A stretch of 29,087 nt of DNA from JBMNQH01 sp050944035. Its GTDB lineage: Bacteria; Bacillota; Clostridia; Oscillospirales; Oscillospiraceae. The position numbers were made by a program, and so were the translations under genes. The notes under the pieces were generated by a model. The model ran no database searches. It had not been told where the DNA came from and saw only the letters and a list, made by a program, of their open reading frames with translations. The DNA is taken from positions 1 through 29,087 of the forward strand of contig JBMNQH010000018.1 of NCBI GenBank assembly GCA_050944035.1. The letters run 5' to 3'. Shown one piece after another: positions 16,662-23,885 of this stretch (position 1 is its first letter; each line of letters begins with the position of its first letter).

Positions 16662-19217
16662 ATGGGACACAACAGAAATTATAAACCGGAGGATATCGCC
16701 TTTCCCAATCAGGTGATTACCGAGTCCGAACTGGTCAATGAAATGCAGACCAGCTATATCGAATACGCCATGTCAGTCATTGTTGGCCGCGCCCTCCCTG
16801 ACGTCCGCGACGGCCTGAAGCCTGTCCATCGCCGGATTCTCTATGCCATGTACGAGGACAATCTGACCGCAGACAAGCCGTTTAAAAAATCTGCAACCTG
16901 CGTCGGTGACGTGCTGGGCCGGTATCATCCGCACGGTGATGGCTCGGTATACGATGCAATGGTTCGTCTGGCGCAAGACTTTTCCATGCGCTATATGCTG
17001 GTCGACGGCCACGGCAACTTCGGTTCCGTAGATGGTGACCCACCCGCTGCCTACCGTTATACCGAGGCACGCCTGTCCAAGATTTCCAGCGAAATGCTGC
17101 GGGACCTGGACAAGGATACTGTGGACTGGGACCCCAACTTTGACGAGAGCCGCACAGAACCCCGCGTTTTGCCGGCGCGGTTCCCCAATCTCCTGGCCAA
17201 CGGGTCTTCCGGTATTGCCGTTGGTATGGCCACCAATATTCCGCCGCACAACCTGCGTGAGGTCATCGGCGCCTGTATCTGTGTGCTGGACGATCCGGAA
17301 GCCACACTGGCAGACCTGATGGAGCATATCCAGGGGCCGGATTTCCCGACCCGCGGCATCATCATGGGACGCAGCGGCATCCGTGCCGCTTATGCCACCG
17401 GTCGCGGCCGTCTGATCGTCCGTGCCCGCCATGAATTTGAGGAGTTTGGCAAGGATCGTACCCGCATTATCATCACAGAACTGCCCTATCAGGTCAACAA
17501 ACGGCAGCTTATTAAAAACATTGCCGACCAGGTTAAGGAAAAGCGTCTGGAGGGCATCAGCGACCTGCGCGATGAAACGGACCGCAACGGTATGCGCATG
17601 GTCATTGAGCTGAAACGCGACGCCAACCCGCAGGTGGTGCTCAACCGTCTGTTTTCCCAGACGCAGCTGCAAACCACCTTTGCCATCAATATGCTGGCGC
17701 TGGTTGACAATCAGAAACAGCCGAAGATTTTGTCTCTGCGGCATATCATTGACGAGTATCTGGCTTTCCAGGAAGAGATTATTGTCCGCCGTACAAAGTA
17801 TGACCTGAAAAAGGCGCAGGAACGCGCGCATTTGCTCGAAGGCTTGCTCATTGCACAGGATAATATCGATGAAGTCATCCATATTATCCGCACGTCCTAC
17901 GACGATGCAAAGGAAAACCTGATGCAGCGTTTTGGTTTGGATGACATTCAGGCACAGGCCATTTTGGATATGCGTCTGAAGGCTCTGCAGGGGCTTGATC
18001 GGGAAAAGCTCGAATCCGAATACAAGGAGCTGGAAGAGAAAATCCACTATTTTGAAAAAATCCTCTCCGACGAAGGACTGGTTCGTCAAATCCTGAAGGA
18101 AGAGCTCACCACCATCGCGGAAAAGTACGGTGATGACCGTAAGACCGAAATTCAGGAAGTGGAAGATGAAATTGACATTGAAGATCTGATTGAAGAGGAA
18201 CAGTGCGTGTATACGCTGACGCAGAATGGGTACATCAAACGTACTCCGGCAACCGAATACTCGGCGCAGAAGCGCGGCGGCAAGGGGGTAAAAGCCATTA
18301 CGACACGCGAAGAAGATGTCGTATCTGCCGTCTTTACGGCTTCGACGCATGACAACATCCTCTTCTTCACCTCCACCGGCCGTGTTTACCGCAAAAAGGG
18401 TTATCTGATTCCGGAGGCGGGCAGAGCTGCCAAGGGCACAAATATCATTAACCTGCTCCCAACCGAATCCGGTGAGCGCGTCAATGCCATGATCTGTGTC
18501 AATGATCTGGAGGATTCCGACAGCTACTTTGTCATGGTGACGCGAAACGGCACGGTCAAACGGTTGATCGTCTCTGCACTGAAGAACATCCGCAAGGTTG
18601 GCATCCGTGCCCTGAATCTGGATGAGGGTGACGAATTGATCAGCGTCTGCCGGACCGACGGTCAGCAGAATGTTCTGATTGCCACGCATGATGGCATGGC
18701 CATTTGCTTTGCCGAAAGCGATGTCCGCCCGATGGGCCGCGATGCGGTCGGCGTTCGCGGGATCCGCCTGCGTGACGGCGACTACTGCGTCGGCGCAGCA
18801 CTGGCAGAACCGGGAACGAGATTGCTGTCCGTTACCGAAAACGGTTATGGAAAACGCACTGACATTGAGGAATACCTCCGCAGTGGCGAAGACCACGATG
18901 CACCCAAGCAGCCGCAGCGCCGCGGTGGTATGGGCTTGAAAAACTACAATGTTACGGAAAAAACCGGTAAGGTTGCAGCCGTTAAGCTGGTCACAGAGCA
19001 GGACGATGTTCTGATGATTTCCGACGACGGCACCATCATCCGTATGGCGGCGGAGACCATTGCCACCTATGGCCGCGCAACGCAGGGCGTTCGCCTGATG
19101 CGCGTCGGTGAAGGCGCAAAGGTTATTTCCGTTGAGCGGGCAGAAAAGGAAGAAAAAGCCGGAGACAGTGCGGAACCGGAGGTTGCTGTGTCTGACATTG
19201 CAACACCGGAGGCCTGA
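16662..19217 (+). CDS. gyrA: DNA gyrase subunit A
   Basis: This 851-aa protein is the DNA cleavage-rejoining subunit of gyrase. The catalytic tyrosine is Tyr133 in AYRYTEARL. The quinolone-determining region reads HPHGDGSVYD (residues 89-98), with Gly94 at the position of E. coli Ser83 and Asp98 at Asp87. The C-terminal beta-pinwheel carries a GyrA-box-like QKRGGKG near residue 534, needed for DNA wrapping, which supports gyrase rather than topoisomerase IV. A second box-like QRRGGMG occurs near residue 751. The tail is acidic (EKEEKAGDSAEPEVAVSD). RBS AAGGAGG is 10 nt upstream. Confidence 0.98.
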   Translation: MGHNRNYKPEDIAFPNQVITESELVNEMQTSYIEYAMSVIVGRALPDVRDGLKPVHRRILYAMYEDNLTADKPFKKSATCVGDVLGRYHPHGDGSVYDAMVRLAQDFSMRYMLVDGHGNFGSVDGDPPAAYRYTEARLSKISSEMLRDLDKDTVDWDPNFDESRTEPRVLPARFPNLLANGSSGIAVGMATNIPPHNLREVIGACICVLDDPEATLADLMEHIQGPDFPTRGIIMGRSGIRAAYATGRGRLIVRARHEFEEFGKDRTRIIITELPYQVNKRQLIKNIADQVKEKRLEGISDLRDETDRNGMRMVIELKRDANPQVVLNRLFSQTQLQTTFAINMLALVDNQKQPKILSLRHIIDEYLAFQEEIIVRRTKYDLKKAQERAHLLEGLLIAQDNIDEVIHIIRTSYDDAKENLMQRFGLDDIQAQAILDMRLKALQGLDREKLESEYKELEEKIHYFEKILSDEGLVRQILKEELTTIAEKYGDDRKTEIQEVEDEIDIEDLIEEEQCVYTLTQNGYIKRTPATEYSAQKRGGKGVKAITTREEDVVSAVFTASTHDNILFFTSTGRVYRKKGYLIPEAGRAAKGTNIINLLPTESGERVNAMICVNDLEDSDSYFVMVTRNGTVKRLIVSALKNIRKVGIRALNLDEGDELISVCRTDGQQNVLIATHDGMAICFAESDVRPMGRDAVGVRGIRLRDGDYCVGAALAEPGTRLLSVTENGYGKRTDIEEYLRSGEDHDAPKQPQRRGGMGLKNYNVTEKTGKVAAVKLVTEQDDVLMISDDGTIIRMAAETIATYGRATQGVRLMRVGEGAKVISVERAEKEEKAGDSAEPEVAVSDIATPEA

Positions 19218-19255
19218 TGTTGTGTTTGACGGTCTGGTTCTGATTGGAAGTATTG

Positions 19256-19327
19256 GACGAATTTTATAAACTGCCGCAGGCAGTTTATAAAATTCGTCGG
19301 CGCCATGCGCTTGCGCATGGCGCCGAC
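19256..19327. repeat. Two tandem perfect hairpins between gyrA and rnhA
   Basis: First stem: GACGAATTTTATAAACTGCC (19256-19275) pairs with 19279-19298, 20 bp around a 3-nt loop. Second stem: GTCGGCGCCATGCGC (19296-19310) pairs with GCGCATGGCGCCGAC (19313-19327), 15 bp. They share the GTC at 19296-19298. No T-run follows the first; only TTT follows the second, so termination would be weak at best. The right arm of the first stem ends in AAAATTCGTCGG, similar to the leader seen before gyrB. Confidence 0.8.
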
Positions 19328-19352
19328 TTTCTACGCATTTATAGGAGCTGAT

Positions 19353-19790
19353 ATGAAACAAGTTACCATTTATACCGACGGTGCCTGTTCTGGAAACCCC
19401 GGTCCCGGCGGCTGGGGTGCAATTCTGCAGTACAAAGATGTTTCCCGCGAACTTTCCGGCGGCGAAGCCTTGACGACGAACAACCGTATGGAATTGCTCG
19501 GTGTCATCCAGGCATTGACAGCGCTGAAAGAACCCTGCATCGTGGACCTGTTTACCGACTCCCGTTATATCGTCGATGCCATTAACAAAGGCTGGCTCAA
19601 AAGCTGGAAAGCCAAGGGCTGGAAACGAAAAGACGGCGCGCTGAAAAATCCGGATCTCTGGCAGGAGATCGACCGGCTGTTTGGCGTGCATACCGTAACC
19701 ATGCACTGGGTCAAAGGCCATGCCGACAATGCCTTTAACAACCGCTGCGACGAATTGGCCGTTGCAGAGCGGGACAAGTTCCTGAAATAA
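19353..19790 (+). CDS. rnhA: Ribonuclease HI
   Basis: This 145-aa enzyme cleaves the RNA strand of RNA-DNA hybrids. All four acidic active-site positions are visible: Asp in YTDGACSGNPGPGGWG, Glu in NRMELLGVIQAL, Asp in LFTDSRYIVDAI, and Asp in HADNAFNNRCDELA. A basic-handle segment GWLKSWKAKGWKRKDG is present, as in E. coli RnhA. The start at 19353 follows AGGAG (19343-19347); an earlier in-frame ATG at 19305 lies inside the hairpin and lacks an RBS. It is followed 10 nt later by the ABC transporter gene. Confidence 0.97.
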   Translation: MKQVTIYTDGACSGNPGPGGWGAILQYKDVSRELSGGEALTTNNRMELLGVIQALTALKEPCIVDLFTDSRYIVDAINKGWLKSWKAKGWKRKDGALKNPDLWQEIDRLFGVHTVTMHWVKGHADNAFNNRCDELAVAERDKFLK

Positions 19791-19800
19791 AGAGGATTCT

Positions 19801-21552
19801 ATGAAAGAAAAAAACTTTAACCGTTCCCAGCTGGGGTTGTTTGCGTCCTATTACCGGCCGCATTGGAAGCTGTTCCTGTTGGATATGGTCTGCGCCTTCT
19901 TTGTCACGGTCGTGGATCTCACCTTCCCGTACCTCTCCCGGCTGTCTATGGAACATTTGCTGCCACAGGGAAAGTTCCGCATCTTCTTCATTGCGATGGG
20001 GATTCTCATTGTGGCCTATATCCTGAAAACCGCACTATACTATATTATCGCTTATCTGGGACATATGCTGGGCGTTCGCATCGAAGCGGATATGCGCAGC
20101 GACGTCTTTGCCCATATCCAGAAGCAGAGCTTCAGCTTTTTTGACCAGAACCGAACCGGCAGCCTGATGGCACACATTACCACCGATCTGTTTGAAATCA
20201 CAGAGCTGGCGCACCATGGCCCGGAAGACCTGGCCATGTCGGCGCTGACCTTGATCGGTGCGTTTATTGTGCTTTGTACCGTCCAATGGAAACTGGCGCT
20301 GATCCTGTTTCTGGTCATCCCCATTTTTATTCTGTTTACCGTATTCCAGCGCCGCCGGATGCGCCGTGCCAATCTGGGCGTCAAAAAGAAAACGGCAGAT
20401 ATCAACGCGGCAATTGAGTCCGGGATCTCCGGTATCCGTACCGCAAAAGCCTTTGCCAATGAAGACGCAGAGCGGGAAAAGTTTGAAGCCAGCAATACAG
20501 CCTTTAAAGGCTCCAAAAAGGAATATTACAAACAAATGGGCCTGTTTTTCAGCGTCATGGAATTTACTATGTCCATCATGCAGGTCATTGTTATCACGGC
20601 CGGTGGCTACTTTATTATGAAGGGCGAGATGACCTTTATCGATCTCATTACCTTCTCGCTTTATGTCACGACGTTTATCTCCCCAATCCGCAAGCTGTCC
20701 GCCTTTGTAGAACAGTTTATGCAGGGAATGGCCGGGTTTACCCGCTTCCGTGAGCTGATGCGCACCGAACCCGAAATCGTGGACGACCCTGATGCCGAAA
20801 CGCTGGACAGCGTCCGCGGGGACATTGTGTTCCACGACGTATCCTTCCAGTATGAGACCGGCAAACAGGTGCTGTCTCACATCAATCTGGAAATCCATGC
20901 CGGTGCGTGTCTGGCGGTGGTTGGCCCCTCCGGCGGCGGAAAAACAACGCTGTGTCAGCTTCTCCCCCGCTTCTACGACGTTACAGACGGCAGCATCACT
21001 GTGGACGGCCATGACATCCGCCATGTCACGCAGACCTCTCTGCGGCAGAATATCGGGATCATCCAGCAGGATGTATTCCTGTTTGCCGGTACCGTGCGCG
21101 AAAACATCCGCTATGGAAAACCGGATGCCACGGACGAAGAAGTCGTTGAGGCGGCCAAGCGCGCCGAAGTGCATGAGGATATTATGGCTCTGGCCGACGG
21201 CTACGACACCTACGTCGGTGAACGCGGCGTGATGCTTTCTGGCGGACAAAAACAGCGCATCAGCATCGCGCGCGTCTTTTTGAAAAACCCGCCGGTTTTG
21301 ATTATGGATGAAGCGACCTCCGCGCTGGACAGCGTGACCGAGGCAAAGATTCAAAAAGCGCTCGATGAGCTCAGTGCCGGACGCACCAGCATCATTATTG
21401 CACACCGCCTTTCCACGATCCGTAACGCGGACAAAATCATTGTCATCGAGGGCGAGCGGATTCAGGAAGAAGGTACCCATGCCGAACTGCTCGCGAAAAA
21501 TGGTCTGTATGCCGGCCTGCATCGTGCCCAGGCTTTTACCGGAACCGACTGA
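19801..21552 (+). CDS. ABC exporter, fused permease and ATPase (MsbA/YheI-like)
   Basis: This 583-aa half-transporter has about six transmembrane helices in its first 310 residues and a nucleotide-binding domain after about residue 335. Motifs in the latter: Walker A GPSGGGKTT (near 375), Q-loop GIIQQDVFLF, signature LSGGQKQRISIAR (near 479) and Walker B VLIMDEATSALD (near 500), followed by the H-loop in IIAHRLSTI. It would act as a homodimer, or as a heterodimer with a partner encoded elsewhere, since no second half-transporter lies next to it. Substrate is unknown; lipid or drug export are the usual options for the family. Spacing of 10-11 nt to both neighbours points to an operon. Confidence 0.95.
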   Translation: MKEKNFNRSQLGLFASYYRPHWKLFLLDMVCAFFVTVVDLTFPYLSRLSMEHLLPQGKFRIFFIAMGILIVAYILKTALYYIIAYLGHMLGVRIEADMRSDVFAHIQKQSFSFFDQNRTGSLMAHITTDLFEITELAHHGPEDLAMSALTLIGAFIVLCTVQWKLALILFLVIPIFILFTVFQRRRMRRANLGVKKKTADINAAIESGISGIRTAKAFANEDAEREKFEASNTAFKGSKKEYYKQMGLFFSVMEFTMSIMQVIVITAGGYFIMKGEMTFIDLITFSLYVTTFISPIRKLSAFVEQFMQGMAGFTRFRELMRTEPEIVDDPDAETLDSVRGDIVFHDVSFQYETGKQVLSHINLEIHAGACLAVVGPSGGGKTTLCQLLPRFYDVTDGSITVDGHDIRHVTQTSLRQNIGIIQQDVFLFAGTVRENIRYGKPDATDEEVVEAAKRAEVHEDIMALADGYDTYVGERGVMLSGGQKQRISIARVFLKNPPVLIMDEATSALDSVTEAKIQKALDELSAGRTSIIIAHRLSTIRNADKIIVIEGERIQEEGTHAELLAKNGLYAGLHRAQAFTGTD

Positions 21553-21563
21553 GAGGGAAAAAT

Positions 21564-22976
21564 ATGAATCATATGAAAAAAGATATCGTTATCATTGGCG
21601 CCGGTCCCGCAGGGATTTTTACGGCTCTGGAACTGATCCGCAAAGGACAGCGCCGCGACATTCTGATCGTGGAAAAGGGACAGGCGATTGAAAACCGGCG
21701 TTGCCCAAAGCACAAAACCAAGCAGTGCATGAACTGCAAACCCTATTGCCATATCACAACCGGGTTTTCCGGCGCCGGCGCGTTTTCCGATGGTAAGCTC
21801 TCGCTGAGCTATGAGGTCGGCGGCGAACTGCCGACGTTGATCGGCGAGGATCTGGCGCAAGAACTGATCGGCTATGCCGACCAAATCTATCTGGAATTCG
21901 GTGCAGACCAGCACATCGAGGGCATCAGCGACCCGGATGCCGTCAAAGAGATCCGAACCCGCGCAATTCAGGCCGGTCTGAAACTGGTTGACTGCCCAAT
22001 CCGGCACATGGGTACGGAAAAGGCGCACGACATCTATTACGGCATCGAAACTTACCTGCGCGAACAGGGCGTGGAACTGCTGTTTGGTTATGAATGCCGC
22101 GACCTGATATTGTCCGGCGACGTCTGCCTTGGCGTCCGCGTTACTGGTCCAAAAGGCGAGGAACTGGAAGTGCTGGCCGACCGCACCGTCGTTGCAACGG
22201 GCCGCCGCGGCGCAGAGTGGCTGGAAAAGATCTGCGCCGACCACAATATTGCCCATGCACCCGGCACCGTTGATATCGGCGTGCGCGTGGAAGTGCGCAA
22301 CGAGATTATGGAAAAGGTCAACGACGTACTCTATGAGTCCAAGCTGATTGGCTATCCTCGCCCGTTTAAAAACAAGGTGCGTACCTTCTGCCAGAACCCC
22401 GGCGGTTTTGTCAGTCAGGAAAACTACGACAACGACCTCGCCGTCGTCAACGGGCACTCCTATAAAGACACCAAATCCAATAACACAAATCTGGCGATTC
22501 TCTGCTCTCATAACTTCAATTATCCGTTTAATCAGCCGATCGCCTATGCACAGAAGATCGGTGAGCTGACCAATATGCTCGGCGCCGGAAAAATTCTGGT
22601 GCAGCGGTTCGGTGATATCCTGGATGGTAAGCGTACCTGGCAAAAGGAACTGAGCCAGTCCAACCTGCGCCCTTCCCTGCCCGACGCCGTTGCCGGCGAT
22701 ATCACGGCGGCAATGCCCTACCGTGCCATGACCAATATCATCAACTTTATTCAGGCTATGGATCACGTCGTTCCCGGCTTTGCTTCACAGGAAACCCTGC
22801 TGTACTCCCCAGAACTGAAGTTTTACAGCAACCGCGTGGTGATGGATGAAAATCTGGATACCAATATCCGCGGCCTGCACTGTCTGGGTGACTCCAGTGG
22901 CTGGACCCGCGGCCTGATGATGGCCTCCGTTATGGGTGTCTTGATGGCGCGCAAGATTGTAGAAAAAGACGGCTAG
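21564..22976 (+). CDS. NAD(P)/FAD-dependent oxidoreductase, COG2509-type
   Basis: This 470-aa flavoprotein has the dinucleotide-binding motif VIIGAGPAGI (residues 9-18). It also has a conserved cysteine-rich insertion, C47-X7-C55-X2-C58-X3-C62, followed by GFSGAGAFSDGKLSLS, a hallmark of this poorly characterised family. A second conserved region near the C-terminus, LHCLGDSSGWTRGLMMASVMGVLMA, matches the FAD-binding end. It is related to uncharacterised FAD-dependent dehydrogenases; substrate and pathway are unknown. A start at the ATG 21564 or at the ATG three codons on are both possible; GAGGG lies upstream of both. It ends the rnhA-ABC operon and is followed by a strong terminator. Confidence 0.92.
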   Translation: MNHMKKDIVIIGAGPAGIFTALELIRKGQRRDILIVEKGQAIENRRCPKHKTKQCMNCKPYCHITTGFSGAGAFSDGKLSLSYEVGGELPTLIGEDLAQELIGYADQIYLEFGADQHIEGISDPDAVKEIRTRAIQAGLKLVDCPIRHMGTEKAHDIYYGIETYLREQGVELLFGYECRDLILSGDVCLGVRVTGPKGEELEVLADRTVVATGRRGAEWLEKICADHNIAHAPGTVDIGVRVEVRNEIMEKVNDVLYESKLIGYPRPFKNKVRTFCQNPGGFVSQENYDNDLAVVNGHSYKDTKSNNTNLAILCSHNFNYPFNQPIAYAQKIGELTNMLGAGKILVQRFGDILDGKRTWQKELSQSNLRPSLPDAVAGDITAAMPYRAMTNIINFIQAMDHVVPGFASQETLLYSPELKFYSNRVVMDENLDTNIRGLHCLGDSSGWTRGLMMASVMGVLMARKIVEKDG

Positions 22977-22988
22977 AAATAAAAATGG

Positions 22989-23020
22989 AAAACCCCCTCT
23001 TTATATAAAGAGGGGGTTTT
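22989..23020. terminator. Bidirectional intrinsic terminator
   Basis: AAAACCCCCTCTTTAT (22989-23004) pairs with ATAAAGAGGGGGTTTT (23005-23020), giving a GC-rich stem with T-runs on both strands. It ends the oxidoreductase transcript and also the convergent ribbon-helix-helix gene. Confidence 0.93.
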
Positions 23021-23028
23021 GTTTTCCA

Positions 23029-23208
23029 CTAAGAATCTTCTTCCATATCGGAGTTTATCAAATCAAGGATATAGGAATTTAAGCTTTTACCCAACGATTT
23101 TGCACGTTCCTGAATCAGACTCTTTTGCCCTTTTGGAACACGAACAACAAAGGTTTCTACCTTTTCTTTAAGATACCGATCTTTACTTTCTTGGTAATTA
23201 GCAGACAT
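23029..23208 (-). CDS. Small ribbon-helix-helix (Arc/CopG-like) DNA-binding protein
   Basis: This 59-aa protein contains VETFVVRVPKGQKSLIQERAKSLGKSLNSYILDLINSDMEED, a beta-strand followed by two helices in the Arc/CopG pattern. Such proteins dimerise and bind short operators. Some are antitoxins or plasmid/phage-type repressors, but no toxin gene is next to it. I chose the ATG at 23208 because GGAGG lies just upstream; a longer frame reaching 23274 would translate through the palindrome. A perfect 20-bp palindrome (23217-23236) abuts its RBS and is a natural candidate for autoregulation. The gene with the adjacent XRE gene looks like an accessory insert. Confidence 0.85.
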   Translation of the reverse strand: MSANYQESKDRYLKEKVETFVVRVPKGQKSLIQERAKSLGKSLNSYILDLINSDMEEDS

Positions 23209-23216
23209 AAAACCTC

Positions 23217-23236
23217 CGTTTCTGATATCAGAAACG
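23217..23236. promoter_or_regulatory. Perfect 20-bp palindrome, likely operator
   Basis: CGTTTCTGATATCAGAAACG is perfectly self-complementary and lies next to the RBS of the ribbon-helix-helix gene. Two other symmetric elements lie nearby: GATAGACTATC (23262-23272), and separated arms CTGTGATAT (23237-23245) and ATATCACAG (23297-23305). Binding by the RHH or XRE protein is inferred, not shown. Confidence 0.65.
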
Positions 23237-23364
23237 CTGTGATATAGCCGAAATAAAATAAGATAGACTATCAATTTAAAGAATACTATTTACAGCATAT
23301 CACAGATTGGAAAAAGAAGAAAGGGTGAAGTGCACCCAAATAGGAATTTCGAGATTCAAAAAAC

Positions 23365-23396
23365 AAAATCAAACCCACCACAGTGGGTTTGATTTT
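23365..23396 (+). promoter_or_regulatory. Hairpin directly before the XRE gene RBS
   Basis: AAAATCAAACCCAC (23365-23378) pairs perfectly with GTGGGTTTGATTTT (23383-23396), a 14-bp stem with loop CACA. The RBS AGAGAGG begins 3 nt after it. The 3' arm ends in GATTTT, so the hairpin could be a weak terminator/attenuator or a translational control element. Confidence 0.6.
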
Positions 23397-23414
23397 GAAG
23401 AGAGGAAAAATATC

Positions 23415-23768
23415 GTGGACGTTAAAAAACGAATGATAGAACTGATGCAGGAACGCGGTTGGACAGAAGCGCGTCTTGCAAGAAACAGCGGGTTGCCGCC
23501 CTCAACAGTTTCCAAAATCCTGCATCACAATACAATGCCGAGATTGAAAACGCTGGAAAGCATTTGTACCGGACTGGGCATTTCCATGTCCCAGTTTTTT
23601 CAGGAAAAGGACAGCGATGTGATGATCCCAAACCGTGAACAGGCGGCATTGCTGGATACGTGGACAGAACTTTCAAAGAACCAGAGAGCGGCGTTGTTGG
23701 AGTTGATGCAGGCAATTGCAAAACAAAAACGGCAGGCCGCCGTTCTTCTGAAAGAAACCGAAGGGTGA
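23415..23768 (+). CDS. XRE-family helix-turn-helix transcriptional regulator
   Basis: This 117-aa protein has a Cro/C1-type HTH in residues about 3-62: VKKRMIELMQERGWTEARLARNSGLPPSTVSKILHH, then RLKTLESICTGLGISMSQFF. The C-terminal part (LDTWTELSKNQRAALLELMQAIAKQKRQA) is helical and probably dimerises. I chose the GTG at 23415 because GAGAGGAAAA lies 5-12 nt upstream. The longer frame from ATG 23307 runs through the strong hairpin and has no RBS. Target genes are unknown; the intergenic palindromes to its left are candidates. Confidence 0.87.
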   Translation: MDVKKRMIELMQERGWTEARLARNSGLPPSTVSKILHHNTMPRLKTLESICTGLGISMSQFFQEKDSDVMIPNREQAALLDTWTELSKNQRAALLELMQAIAKQKRQAAVLLKETEG

Positions 23769-23826
23769 AGGAAAAATAGAATTTTCTATCATTTTCATAA
23801 AAATGGAGGTTCCCTTTTCCCCTGTG

Positions 23827-23867
23827 AAATGGTATGATATTCTCAACTGTACCATTTTGTACAAAAT
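23827..23867 (+). promoter_or_regulatory. Promoter and operator-like palindromes of the CysK-like gene
   Basis: An extended -10 TGGTATGAT (23830-23838) lies within an inverted repeat AAATGGTA (23827-23834) / TACCATTT (23850-23857). A perfect 14-bp palindrome ATTTTGTACAAAAT (23854-23867) follows, just downstream of the expected start site. No good -35 is seen. The arrangement suggests repression by an unknown regulator. Confidence 0.45.
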
Positions 23868-23885
23868 CCATTCGGAGGCAGATAT

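Noticed and set aside
16773..19721. 982-codon minus-strand frame opposite gyrA and rnhA
   Set aside because: It is a shadow of gyrA caused by its codon usage; it crosses two real genes, has no RBS and no recognisable domain.
20035..21522. 495-codon minus-strand frame opposite the ABC exporter
   Set aside because: The + strand gene has every ABC motif; the antisense frame has low-complexity composition and no family features.
21462..22766. 434-codon minus-strand frame opposite the FAD oxidoreductase
   Set aside because: Shadow of a well-supported + strand gene; no RBS or domain.
23218..23396. CRISPR array or attachment site at the RHH/XRE spacer
   Set aside because: The repeats are palindromes of different sequence, not regularly spaced identical repeats, and no integrase or tRNA target is present.
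23029..23768. Toxin-antitoxin pair
   Set aside because: Both products look like DNA-binding proteins and the genes are divergent, with no toxin domain seen in either.
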